Source: JAIBAJ01 sp965284645 | GTDB taxonomy: Bacteria > Bacteroidota > Bacteroidia > JAIBAJ01 | Assembly: GCA_965284645.1 (NCBI GenBank) | Contig: OZ260106.1 | Location: 1,984,001 to 2,048,000 of the forward strand | Length of the DNA: 64,000 nt | Direction of reading: 5' to 3' | Shown here: in pieces, positions 7,846 to 15,753 of the stretch | How positions within the stretch are numbered: the stretch's first letter is position 1 | How the letters are laid out: each line of letters begins with the position of its first letter | Position numbers and translations under genes: made by a program | Notes under the pieces: generated by a model | The model's input: the letters and a program-made list of their open reading frames with translations, nothing else | Database searches by the model: none | Told to the model about the DNA's origin: nothing

Positions 7846-9441
7846 ATGAAAAACAGCTTTTATACAATTTTGTTCTGTTTCGGTTCGATAATTTCTACGA
7901 ACGCCCAAATGGCTCGGTCGAGAAGCATCGAACAATTCGATACCTTGAGTGTAAAAGGTTGGCAAGTGCTATTGCGTACACCTTACGACAAACCCACTAT
8001 TCTCAACCCTTCCGACATACAAAAGCTTAAGAAATTCGAAGTTTTGCGGGTCGAATTGTTCTACACCAAATTTCAACGCAGCGAGAAATTCAACCAAAAT
8101 CTCCTCAATCAAAAACGATGGAAAGAGCTGGAGCGTTTATTGCCCGGTATTACCAAGGAAGATGGAGTGGCCTATCTTGAAACTGGACAAACGGCTGTAC
8201 CCAATCTTGAAGCCGGTAGAAAAATGTTCCACGGTTTTTTGGTGAGTTACCGTCCGGGCAGCGATAGCACTACTTATTCCACCGATATAGCCAAGTTAAA
8301 AGCCTTTTTAGAAAAGTTAGAAAAGCCCAAAAAATCAGGCGATGGGCACGAGGATGTTAATCCAAGCAAAAAACCAGGGCCCACCAAACCAAAACCTACC
8401 AAGGTGGGACCAACCAAACCTACCCAGTTTATTGGGGGTGAATCCAAATTGAAGTCTTACCTCAAAGGCGTTTTGCTATCGAGTCCTCCGCCTCCGGGGT
8501 GCAAATGCCAAGGACAGGTCAACCTGAAATTCACCATTGATACTTTGGGTAAATTGAAGTATTCCAAAATTGCTTCCGGTATCGGAAATCCTTGCGACGA
8601 AATTGCTTTGAAATGTTTGCAAAATATGCCCGATTGGGAAGTGGGCCGTATCAATGGCGATGCGATTTTGACCAATTACATGTTGCCTATCCAGTTTAAA
8701 CCGGGCAAATGCCAAGGCGAACCGGGCGATCTTATCAATAATTCCACCTATTTCCCAAACGCCAATTCTTTGTTGGATAAAGCTGTTCCCCCGCCAATTG
8801 GTTTCGAAAGGCTCGATAAATCAGCTGAAGAGGTGGTTACTACAGCCTTGGAAAAGCACAATTGGAAAAATTCGGTGCTGGTGGTGGATGTAACCGCAAG
8901 CATGGCGCCCTACCTGGCTCAAACCATGAAGTGGCTGAAGAAAAACATGGCCAAAGGCAATTTTTCCCAAGCTTTTTTCTTTAACGATGGCGACGGGAAA
9001 ATGGATTATAACAAACCACTCGGAAATACAGGGGGAATTTACCAAACCGACTGTTCCTCCTTCGATCAGGTGCGTGAAACCTTGCTAAAAGCTTGCAACA
9101 ACGGTGGCGATAAGTCTGAAAACAATTTGGAAGCCTTGCTCCGAGCCCAAGAATCTTGTCCGAAATGCGAAAGTTTGGTGATGATTGCCGACAATATGGC
9201 CACTCCCCGCGATATGGCTTTACTCGGTCAAATCCGGTTGCCTGTTCATATTATTCTCTGTGCCAGCCGCTTTTCGCCTAATCCACGGTATCTGGATATC
9301 GCTAAAGCTACGGGCGGTTCCGTTCATACAATGAGCGGCGAAAGTCCCGATTTGGTGCGCCTCATGGAAGGACAAGAAGTTAAAATCGGTGTGTTTACCT
9401 TTCGCTGGAAAGAAGGCAAATTTGAAAAAGTGTTGAATTAA
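7846..9441 (+). CDS. Secreted protein with TonB_C-like domain followed by a vWA-like domain
   Basis: A protein of 531 residues. ATG 7846 is chosen over a TTG two codons earlier; the product then begins MKNSFYTILFCFGSIISTNAQ, a signal peptide. Residues about 20-160 are unassigned. A Pro/Lys/Thr-rich linker follows (KPGPTKPKPTKVGPTKPTQ), then a segment resembling the TonB C-terminal domain of energy transducers (QVNLKFTIDTLGKLKYSKIASG, then LQNMPDWEVGRING). The C-terminal third looks like a von Willebrand A fold: SVLVVDVTASMAPYL fits the first strand with a D-x-T-x-S metal site, followed by FFNDGDGKMDYN and SLVMIADNMATPRD. There is no TonB-type membrane anchor, so it probably does not energise receptors. 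The domain order is unusual and the role unknown. It precedes the 23-residue-repeat gene by 99 bases. Confidence 0.65.
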   Translation: MKNSFYTILFCFGSIISTNAQMARSRSIEQFDTLSVKGWQVLLRTPYDKPTILNPSDIQKLKKFEVLRVELFYTKFQRSEKFNQNLLNQKRWKELERLLPGITKEDGVAYLETGQTAVPNLEAGRKMFHGFLVSYRPGSDSTTYSTDIAKLKAFLEKLEKPKKSGDGHEDVNPSKKPGPTKPKPTKVGPTKPTQFIGGESKLKSYLKGVLLSSPPPPGCKCQGQVNLKFTIDTLGKLKYSKIASGIGNPCDEIALKCLQNMPDWEVGRINGDAILTNYMLPIQFKPGKCQGEPGDLINNSTYFPNANSLLDKAVPPPIGFERLDKSAEEVVTTALEKHNWKNSVLVVDVTASMAPYLAQTMKWLKKNMAKGNFSQAFFFNDGDGKMDYNKPLGNTGGIYQTDCSSFDQVRETLLKACNNGGDKSENNLEALLRAQESCPKCESLVMIADNMATPRDMALLGQIRLPVHIILCASRFSPNPRYLDIAKATGGSVHTMSGESPDLVRLMEGQEVKIGVFTFRWKEGKFEKVLN

Positions 9442-9540
9442 TTCCTGCGCTTGCCCAGAGAAAATTACCCGAAAGTTCCCTACCTTCGTCCAGAATTTTG
9501 ATTGGCAAAATTGTTGCTAAGGACAAATAAACAGAAAGCA

Positions 9541-9996
9541 ATGGCATTTACGCAAAGTCGGTTCGGTTTTAATCAGCAATGGTTCTGGATTTCAGCCTTG
9601 TTTTTGCTTCTTTTCGTTCAAAAGGGTTTTGCCCAATCCTTTACCGGCAACGACTTGCACTACTTGGGTTACAGCCGACTTACCAACGATACCTTGGTGC
9701 TTTCCCAAATCCAAAACGACGATGTGTACTACTTGGCCAAGGCTATTTACGAGAAAAAGGCCACGCTCTTGAAGTTCGTCAAAGAGGATGATTTGTATTT
9801 TTTCGGCAGAGCCTTGGTTTTAAAGAATAAGGCCGAACTTGAAAAGATTAAAAACGACGATTGGTTTTACTTAGGCACCGGAATTCTTGAAAATAATGTG
9901 TCTTTCCTCACCAATGTACAATCCGACGATCTCTACTACCTCGGAAAAGGAATCATCGAACGCAACAAGGAATACCTCGACAAAATAAGTCAGTAA
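9541..9996 (+). CDS. Secreted protein made of five 23-residue tandem repeats
   Basis: A protein of 151 residues from ATG 9541; a TTG 13 codons earlier was discarded because the signal peptide begins at this ATG (ISALFLLLFVQKGFAQ). The mature protein is almost wholly five consecutive 23-residue units starting TGNDLHYLG, QNDDVYYLA, KEDDLYFFG, KNDDWFYLG and QSDDLYYLG. The consensus is x-x-D-D-x-Y-Y-L-G-x-G-I-x(6)-L-x-x-I. This looks like a short helical solenoid, secreted to the periplasm or beyond. No family was recognised. The last two units, plus the 3' spacer, are duplicated twice downstream as start-less copies (10060 and 11741), one carrying an IS insertion next to it. The only base difference seen in the copied part is a silent GTA/GTC change. 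Confidence 0.7.
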   Translation: MAFTQSRFGFNQQWFWISALFLLLFVQKGFAQSFTGNDLHYLGYSRLTNDTLVLSQIQNDDVYYLAKAIYEKKATLLKFVKEDDLYFFGRALVLKNKAELEKIKNDDWFYLGTGILENNVSFLTNVQSDDLYYLGKGIIERNKEYLDKISQ

Positions 9997-10014
9997 GCCC
10001 TTCACTTCACTTCA

Positions 10015-10036
10015 CTTTTCTCTTTTCTCTTTTCTA
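10015..10036 (+). repeat. CTCTTTT heptamer microsatellite
   Basis: Short run of TTTTCTC units in the spacer after the 23-residue-repeat gene. Similar runs recur at about 11694-11714 and 11908-11935, each just 3' of a copy of the duplicated gene end. Confidence 0.75.
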
Positions 10037-10059
10037 ATTTCTTAGGCTTGCCCTTCTGC

Positions 10060-10213
10060 AAAAGATTAAAAACGACGATTGGTTTTACTTAGGCACCGGA
10101 ATTCTTGAAAATAATGTGTCTTTCCTCACCAATGTCCAATCCGACGATCTCTACTACCTCGGAAAAGGAATCATCGAACGCAACAAGGAATACCTCGACA
10201 AAATAAGTCAGTA
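10060..10213 (+). pseudogene. Second copy of the 3' end of the 23-residue-repeat gene
   Basis: 154 bases matching 9842-9996, starting AAAAGATTAAAAACG and ending at the same TAA. It encodes the last two 23-residue units (NDDWFYLG, SDDLYYLG) in frame to the stop but has no start codon or signal peptide. The period to the gene copy is 218 bases including the spacer. The IS element begins 12 bases after it. Confidence 0.9.
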
Positions 10214-10288
10214 AGCCCGTCACTTGTCAGGGCCTGAAATATGTTGACCGTTTTAAAAGGAAAAGTAATTTTTAAAACCAACATAAAA

Positions 10289-10717
10289 ATGGCAACAAGA
10301 ACAGAGTACAAATTAAGTCGTTCGGAACGGCAAAAGCGAGTTTTCAGTGAAGAATTCAAACGAGAAAGAGTAAAGGAGATTGATATGAAAGCGACCACAG
10401 TTTCCCAAGTATCTAGGACCTATGAGGTAAATCAATGTAATGTTCGGAAGTGGATGGAGAAATATAGTAAGCAATACAAAAAAGGCTTACGTTTGGTAGT
10501 AGAAATGGAAAGCGAAACAAAAAAGCTACTAGAGCTTCAGGCAAAAATAGCAGAACTGGAGCGTATTGTCGGACAAAAACAGGTTCTGATAGACTTTCAG
10601 GCGAAGATGATAGAGATAGCGGAGCAGGAGTTCGGGATAGACATAAAAAAAAATCCGAGAAAGAACCATCATCCACTTCTGGGAGCACAGGGAAGAACTC
10701 GACTACAGCTTAAATAG
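10289..10717 (+). CDS. IS3-family transposase OrfA
   Basis: DNA-binding subunit, 142 residues from ATG 10289. It has a helix-turn-helix of the HTH_8/IS3 OrfA kind (SEEFKRERVKEID then VSQVSRTYEVNQCNVRKWMEKY) followed by a leucine-zipper region (LLELQAKIAELERIVGQKQVL). The C-terminal 20 residues, read after an A9 run at 10645-10653, look un-IS-like (HHPLLGAQGRTRLQLK). Shifting one base back at the A run gives SEKEPSSTSGSTGKN, a more natural OrfA tail, ending in a stop at about 10713. So the run has probably changed length by one base, or slippage there is part of expression. OrfB is open from 10647 in the +1 frame and overlaps this tail. Confidence 0.85.
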   Translation: MATRTEYKLSRSERQKRVFSEEFKRERVKEIDMKATTVSQVSRTYEVNQCNVRKWMEKYSKQYKKGLRLVVEMESETKKLLELQAKIAELERIVGQKQVLIDFQAKMIEIAEQEFGIDIKKNPRKNHHPLLGAQGRTRLQLK

Positions 10718-10751
10718 GTTTTATGCGGCTATAGGCGCCAGCAAGCAATCA

Positions 10752-11651
10752 GTGCACCAGATGCTAAACAGGCGCATGCGTAGCGAAGTAGAACAATCTT
10801 ACCTAATGCAGTTAATAGAGGACATACGCAGTGATCACCCGACTATGTCATGCCGAGCTATGTACCACAAGATACAGCCAGGCACCATAGGCAGGGATAA
10901 GTTCGAGGCGTTGTGCAAACAATGGGGCTATTCCTCCATTCGTCCAGTCAACTATCAACGCACTACGGATAGCAAAGGGGTAATAAGATTTGATAATCTT
11001 TTGGAGAAAGCACAAATTACTGGCATGAATCAAGCTTATGTTAGCGATATCACCTATTTTGAGTTGAATAATCGATTCTACTACATCACCTTTATCATGG
11101 ATGCCTTTACAAGGTACATAGTCGGATATGCGGTATCCGATAGACTTTTGACAGAAAGTACCACCTTGTTAGCCTTGAAAATGGCTTTAAAAAACAGAAA
11201 AGGTAAACTACCGAAGTTAATAATCTTCCATTCTGATGGTGGTGGTCAATATTTTGACAAAATATTCCTACAACTAACTAAAAAGTACGACTTCTTGAAT
11301 AGTATGTGCGAGTTTGCATACCAGAATGGAAAGGCGGAACGTATAAATGGGGTAATAAAAAATAACTATCTGAAACACTGGGAGATAAAGACATATAAGG
11401 ATTTAGTTAGCAATGTTGACCGTGCGGTACATCTTTACAATACAGGAAAACCACATAAAGAACTCAAAATGAAAACACCATTGCAAATTGAAAAGGAACA
11501 ATTAAATTTGCAACAGCAAACAAAGCCGAAGATGACAGAGTCATTTGACGCAGAAAGTCAATTGGTTCGGGGCATTGAGCCCCTCCCAATTGAAGCAAAC
11601 AAAGCATCAGAATCTAGATGTATTTTCCACAAAATATTATCTGAAGGATGA
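10752..11651 (+). CDS. IS3-family transposase OrfB (DDE integrase core)
   Basis: Catalytic part of the transposase, 299 residues from the first ATG. The frame is open back to 10647 without a stop and is probably expressed as an OrfAB fusion. The rve/DDE core is complete: first Asp in YVSDITYFEL, second Asp in IIFHSDGGGQY, Glu in QNGKAERINGVIKN. An upstream HTH_21-like segment is seen in QLIEDIRSDHPTMSCRAMYHKI. The stop lies 33 bases from the right inverted repeat, as expected for an intact element. The fusion would need a +1 (or -2) ribosomal shift, or loss of one A by polymerase slippage in the A9 run, rather than the -1 shift usual in IS3. Confidence 0.93.
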   Translation: MHQMLNRRMRSEVEQSYLMQLIEDIRSDHPTMSCRAMYHKIQPGTIGRDKFEALCKQWGYSSIRPVNYQRTTDSKGVIRFDNLLEKAQITGMNQAYVSDITYFELNNRFYYITFIMDAFTRYIVGYAVSDRLLTESTTLLALKMALKNRKGKLPKLIIFHSDGGGQYFDKIFLQLTKKYDFLNSMCEFAYQNGKAERINGVIKNNYLKHWEIKTYKDLVSNVDRAVHLYNTGKPHKELKMKTPLQIEKEQLNLQQQTKPKMTESFDAESQLVRGIEPLPIEANKASESRCIFHKILSEG

Positions 11652-11740
11652 GAGAAAGCGGTCAACGTTTTTTAGGCATTGACAACTTCACTTCTCTTTT
11701 CTCTTTTCTAATTTCTAATTTCTTAGGCTTGCCCTTCTGC

Positions 11741-11895
11741 AAAAGATTAAAAACGACGATTGGTTTTACTTAGGCACCGGAATTCTTGAAAATAATGTGT
11801 CTTTCCTCACCAATGTCCAATCCGACGATCTCTACTACCTCGGAAAAGGAATCATCGAACGCAACAAGGAATACCTCGACAAAATAAGTCAGTAA
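11741..11895 (+). pseudogene. Third copy of the 3' end of the 23-residue-repeat gene
   Basis: Same segment as 10060-10213, identical over the part compared, ending at TAA 11893-11895. No start codon. With the IS and one target copy removed, it lies 219 bases from the second copy, so it is the third unit of a tandem array. The spacer just before it ends AGGCTTGCCCTTCTGC, which resembles the 5' arm of the R1 element that follows this copy. Confidence 0.9.
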
Positions 11896-11973
11896 GCCCT
11901 TCACTTCACTTCTCTTTTCTATTTTCTCTTTTCTAATTTTTAATTCCCCAATTTTTAATTTTTAATTTCTTAT

Positions 11974-12114
11974 GCGTGCCCTTCCGCACCCAAAACATTT
12001 TCCGTTTACTAACCATAGTGCCAGGTGCGTTCAGGTCGGGCTATCCGCTGCAAGTCCTCGGTCTGCTCCGTGCCTCCGCATCCCTGTGGGCTTTTCGCTT
12101 CTATCCCTGCCCGG
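11974..12114 (+). repeat. R-element 1 (structured dispersed repeat)
   Basis: GC-richer than its surroundings. The 5' arm is GCCCTTCCGCACC and its partner GGTGCGTTCAGG, imperfect in the middle. The distal stem is AAGTCC (12052-12057) with GGGCTT (12088-12093), and the conserved end reads CTATCCCTGCCCGG. It lies between the tandem array and the first 58-bp direct repeat. The 200 bases after it (12207-12412) are AT-rich with no gene seen. Confidence 0.8.
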
Positions 12115-12148
12115 AAATGCGTGCTGGAACTAGGCATTTGCGCATTAC

Positions 12149-12206
12149 ATCAAAAGAATCCCTAAATATTGAATTCCAATTTTTGGAGAATGATTTTTAG
12201 GAAGTC
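12149..12206 (+). repeat. 58-bp direct repeat, copy 1
   Basis: From ATCAAAAGAATCCC to TTTTTAGGAAGTC, identical to 15696-15753. The two copies bracket the 988-residue T9SS gene. In copy 2 the repeat carries the last codons and stop of the BASS transporter gene (antisense), so copy 1 is probably a displaced fragment of that 3' end. Confidence 0.9.
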
Positions 12207-12412
12207 AACTAATAAACTATTTTAATAAAAGTACAAAGGAGTCATTTTAGCCTGATACATTGCTTGAATTGTAAATCGTTTAAATAAGCAAATAAAGGTT
12301 TACTTAAAATGGAGAATTAAATAAAATCAATGGTTTTACGCTAACAGCTGTAATTGACAAGATTTATAGAAATGTAGATGAATAGATGTTTATTAACTTT
12401 TAATTGGTTTTT

Positions 12413-12442
12413 TTTGTATTTTTAAAAATTAAATTACTTTTG
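12413..12442 (+). promoter_or_regulatory. Promoter of the 988-residue T9SS protein gene
   Basis: TTTG at 12413-12416 and TACTTTTG at 12435-12442, separated by 18 bases. This fits the Bacteroidota -33 TTTG / -7 TAnnTTTG pattern better than any other site in the window. ATG 12459 follows 16 bases later. Confidence 0.65.
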
Positions 12443-12458
12443 TAAGAAATAATTCAAA

Positions 12459-15425
12459 ATGAATCGTAAATTTTTACTCTTACCCCTAATTTTTACTTCA
12501 GTTTTCCAAGTTGATGCTCAGCTTTTTTTAAATTCGGATCCGAATGAAGCCGTGATTGGTCATACAACCTACGACAATCAATCAAATGCATCAGTAGGAA
12601 ATAGAATTTTTAAGAATAGTAATGGAAATATTGCGGCCACATGGAACCAAAGTTTTAGTTACGATTTAGCCTCTTTGGATAGAGGTACTGGTTATAATTT
12701 TTTCGATTTAACATCTTGGCAACCCATTCCTACTACAAGGGTAGAGTCTAACAGGGTTGGATGGCCGAACATTACAATTCTTCCTAACGGAAAGGAGTAC
12801 ATGTTGGTTCATGGTAATTCAGATGGCGAATTGCAGTTAACCTCACGTTCTGTTGCTGGTACAGGTGCTTGGACTGAAAATATTACCCAATTACCTGGAC
12901 CAACCAGTTATAGTAATTATTGGCCTAGGTTAGTTTCGGGTACAGGTGGCGCCAACGGTAATACTTTACATGCCATTTCAATTACCTATCCTATTGCAGG
13001 TGGTGATTACAATGGTCAACAAGGGGCTTTGTGCTACAGTCGTTCAATAAATGGTGGACAAACTTGGAATATAATTAATCAAGTTCCGAATGAGCTTAAT
13101 TCTAATTATTATCCAGGATTTGATGGTGATGCATATTGTTTAGCTCAGCCGAATGGGAATACAGTTGCTTATGTTTTGGGTGGGATGACGAAAGATTTGG
13201 TGCTTATGAAATCAACGGATAATGGTAACACCTGGACAAAAACTATAATTATTCAATTTCCTTATCCTTTTTTTAATGAATCAGTTAATGCAATCAATGC
13301 TGCGGATGCTGTATTCTCAAATGACGGATCAATTTCAGCGGTAATTGATAATTCTGGAATGGTTCATGTTTTTTATGGTTCTGCTTCGGTTTTTAATGAA
13401 GACATTACAGATGGGAGTATTAGCTTTTATTATGGTTCAACTTTGAATTATTGGAATGAATCGATGGGGGCAGGTGCTACCCCTGTAACTATTTCATCCA
13501 TTAAAGATGAAAACCAAAATGGTCAGATTGATATAGTTGATGTGGCTCCTTATGGAATTGGTTTAATTTCACATCCATCTTCAGCAATAGGTTCAGATGG
13601 GACGATTTATGTAACCTATTCATCCATTCATGATTATTTGAATAATGGAACATATAATTATCGACATATATATGCTGTTAAATCTACCGATAATGGTTCA
13701 ACTTGGACAAGTGCAATGGATATAACCCCATATAATTTGAATGCCGAAAATTTGTTTGGATCCTTAGCTCCTCAAGTTGACAATAATCTGCATCTTGTTT
13801 ATCAGCGGGATACCATTCCTGGATTGGCAACAAATAATCAGCATCCGTTTGGAATAAATGAAATTGTGTATAAGGCAATACCACTTTCTCTTGATGTGAT
13901 AGTTCCAATTGCAAATTTTCAAGCAAGTGATGATACAATTTGTGTAGGAGGTTCGGTCGCATTTTCCAATCAAAGCCAATATTCAGATTCATATAACTGG
14001 TTGTTTCCGGGCGGAACTCCTGGAACTTCAACTTTGGCAAGTCCTTCAGTTTCATACAATTTTGCTGGTACTTATACCGCCAAATTGATTGCCATTCGTG
14101 GACAGATTACAGATACTCTAACTTTTGAAATTGTTGTAAATGATCCTCCTCAAGCTGAAATTACCTATTCAGGTATCCTAAGTATTTGTGAAGGTCAATC
14201 GATTCAACTGAATGCTAGTTTAGGGGATTTGTTCCAATGGAAATTAAATGGAACAAATATTCAGGGAGAGACGAATCAAACCATAACTGTTTCTCAAAAT
14301 GGTAATTATTCAGTGTTAATTACTTCTGAATGCGGTACTTCCCTTTCCTCTTCTGTATATGTTGATATAATCCCTGCTCCTGCAGTGCCCGTAATTACAG
14401 GTAATTTCAGCCCCACTCCCAATAGCAACGAAATTTACAGCGTTCCATCCCAAAGTGGTTATACCTACACCTGGACAGTGAATGGTGGTTCAATTAACCT
14501 TGGTCAAGGTACAAACAGCATAAGCGTGCTTTGGGGTAACACTGGACAAGGAACTATTTCAATGGAATGGGATAATTCAAATGGTTGCAGTAGCTCAACT
14601 ACCAACGATGTAAGTATTCAGTTGCCAACGGCGCAATGGGTTGTTTTAACAAATGATGTGGTAGGGGATGGTGCTAATCCTGAACTTCTGGATGGAACCC
14701 AATTGGAATATATGTATAAACCTTGGTCTGACTCCTTATTCTTTAGAGTGACATTAAATTCGATTTCAGCGTTGCAATCACAAGCAGTGGGAGTAAATGT
14801 TATGGTCAATGTACCAAATGGCGGGAACACCTTTAATTTTTGGGGAACAGATAATACAGCTGCTTATCATAAACTGCTTACAACTTGGGTAACTGGAAAT
14901 CCTCCTTCATCCTACAGTGGAACCATTGGTATTTCAGATGCTGCTGGTGTTGCCGCTCAGAATTATTCTAGTTTATCACAAAATAATGTTTCAATTTTGG
15001 TGATTGGAAATACTATAACACTTGGTCTTAAACGTACCGATTTTATTTCAAATGCTGAAATGGTAGGTCCAATAAAAATTGCAGCCGCTGTTGGCTCCAA
15101 TGTGTCATGGAATGATGATATTTATGATCCAAATGCTGAGCTTCCTCTTGCTATACAATCAATGGAAACGCAAATGAGCGATTTGAATTTATACCCTAAT
15201 CCAAACCTAGGAAAATTTACTTTGGAAACGACTCTATATCAAAATTCTGCGGTGGAGATAAAAATTCATAATTCATTAGGTCAATTGGTATTTCAACAAA
15301 AAGAAAAAGGAATTGCTGGTTTATTTAAACGTAGCTTTGATGTAAACTTAATTAATGGGATTTACTTTATGTCCATTCAAACAAGCAGTGGTTCTGTTAC
15401 CAAAAAAATGGAGATATTCAAATAA
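12459..15425 (+). CDS. Large secreted protein with Asp-box (BNR) repeats, PKD domain and T9SS sorting domain
   Basis: A protein of 988 residues starting MNRKFLLLPLIFTSVFQVDAQ, a signal peptide. The N-terminal half has Asp-box type sialidase/BNR motifs (SINGGQTWNI, STDNGNTWTK, STDNGSTWTS), suggesting a beta-propeller. A PKD domain follows (ICVGGSVAFSNQSQYSDSYNWLFPGG), then an Ig-like segment, then a region with WFGT/WGTDN repeats. The C-terminal type A T9SS domain starts LYPNPNLGKFTLE and ends VTKKMEIFK. Sialidase catalytic residues were not located, so activity is open. The codons are visibly more A/T-rich than those of neighbouring housekeeping genes. The gene has its own promoter and a strong terminator and is bracketed by 58-bp direct repeats, suggesting acquisition or mobility. 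Confidence 0.85.
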   Translation: MNRKFLLLPLIFTSVFQVDAQLFLNSDPNEAVIGHTTYDNQSNASVGNRIFKNSNGNIAATWNQSFSYDLASLDRGTGYNFFDLTSWQPIPTTRVESNRVGWPNITILPNGKEYMLVHGNSDGELQLTSRSVAGTGAWTENITQLPGPTSYSNYWPRLVSGTGGANGNTLHAISITYPIAGGDYNGQQGALCYSRSINGGQTWNIINQVPNELNSNYYPGFDGDAYCLAQPNGNTVAYVLGGMTKDLVLMKSTDNGNTWTKTIIIQFPYPFFNESVNAINAADAVFSNDGSISAVIDNSGMVHVFYGSASVFNEDITDGSISFYYGSTLNYWNESMGAGATPVTISSIKDENQNGQIDIVDVAPYGIGLISHPSSAIGSDGTIYVTYSSIHDYLNNGTYNYRHIYAVKSTDNGSTWTSAMDITPYNLNAENLFGSLAPQVDNNLHLVYQRDTIPGLATNNQHPFGINEIVYKAIPLSLDVIVPIANFQASDDTICVGGSVAFSNQSQYSDSYNWLFPGGTPGTSTLASPSVSYNFAGTYTAKLIAIRGQITDTLTFEIVVNDPPQAEITYSGILSICEGQSIQLNASLGDLFQWKLNGTNIQGETNQTITVSQNGNYSVLITSECGTSLSSSVYVDIIPAPAVPVITGNFSPTPNSNEIYSVPSQSGYTYTWTVNGGSINLGQGTNSISVLWGNTGQGTISMEWDNSNGCSSSTTNDVSIQLPTAQWVVLTNDVVGDGANPELLDGTQLEYMYKPWSDSLFFRVTLNSISALQSQAVGVNVMVNVPNGGNTFNFWGTDNTAAYHKLLTTWVTGNPPSSYSGTIGISDAAGVAAQNYSSLSQNNVSILVIGNTITLGLKRTDFISNAEMVGPIKIAAAVGSNVSWNDDIYDPNAELPLAIQSMETQMSDLNLYPNPNLGKFTLETTLYQNSAVEIKIHNSLGQLVFQQKEKGIAGLFKRSFDVNLINGIYFMSIQTSSGSVTKKMEIFK

Positions 15426-15448
15426 AGTTCATTTAGTCTTATAGTTTA

Positions 15449-15490
15449 ATGGCCCATTTGGATTTGAATCCAAATGGGCCATTACTTTTT
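15449..15490 (+). terminator. Rho-independent terminator after the 988-residue protein gene
   Basis: Perfect inverted repeat AATGGCCCATTTGGATT / AATCCAAATGGGCCATT with a tiny loop, followed by ACTTTTT. It starts 24 bases after the stop. The stem is long enough (about 16 pairs) to work in both directions. Confidence 0.85.
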
Positions 15491-15531
15491 GGACTTTTCA
15501 ACCCTTAAAAGGCTGCTTCAACGCTTAGATG

Positions 15532-15693
15532 AATCCCAAATACGCATTAGAAATCCATATACAATTATGTATTTGTAAATCAATTTGTTTGTTTAAAGTG
15601 CCTACAACTTCCACCCCGAAATTTTCCATCAGTTTAAACCATCTAAAACCAGTAGTTCGGATAAATAAATCCTCCTATTGATTAATCTGGGTT
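15532..15693 (+). repeat. AACCCA-family palindromic element (A to B orientation)
   Basis: Begins AATCCCAAATACGCATTAG and ends CTCCTATTGATTAATCTGGGTT, 162 bp. It is a diverged member of the family whose best copies are at 19191-19355 and 52689-52853. It abuts the 58-bp repeat copy 2, two bases away. Confidence 0.75.
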
Positions 15694-15695
15694 AT

Positions 15696-15753
15696 ATCAA
15701 AAGAATCCCTAAATATTGAATTCCAATTTTTGGAGAATGATTTTTAGGAAGTC
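15696..15753 (+). repeat. 58-bp direct repeat, copy 2
   Basis: Identical to 12149-12206. On the reverse strand its end encodes the last residues and the TAA stop of the BASS transporter, so this is the native copy. The distance between copies is 3547 bases. Confidence 0.9.

Larger units (their letters stand above)
10226..11684 (+). mobile_element. IS3-family insertion sequence, complete, 1459 bp
   Basis: Terminal inverted repeats begin TGTCA and run about 26 bases with five mismatches: left TGTCAGGGCCTGAAA and right (reverse complement) TGTCAATGCCTAAAA, both reaching GTTGACCG. Ends are TG...CA as in IS3. A 3-bp target duplication ACT lies at 10223-10225 and 11685-11687. It carries orfA (helix-turn-helix plus leucine zipper) and orfB (DDE integrase core). 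It is inserted in the pyrimidine-rich spacer after the second copy of a tandem duplication: removing it and one ACT restores a spacer like that after the gene copy. The ends and both frames look intact except for the orfA/orfB junction at an A9 run. Confidence 0.92.

Noticed and set aside
10010..11940. Possible CRISPR array (regular repeats and spacers)
   Set aside because: The repeats are gene 3' ends of 154 bp plus a 7-mer tract, not short palindromes with unique spacers; no cas genes are present.
11976..12200. Open frame of 74 codons within R-element 1
   Set aside because: It runs through the structured repeat and the 58-bp repeat; similar frames in other R copies encode unrelated peptides, so it is not a gene.
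13684..14055. Antisense frame of 123 codons inside the 988-residue gene
   Set aside because: It lies opposite a clear PKD-containing coding frame, with no signal, motif or promoter; a shadow.
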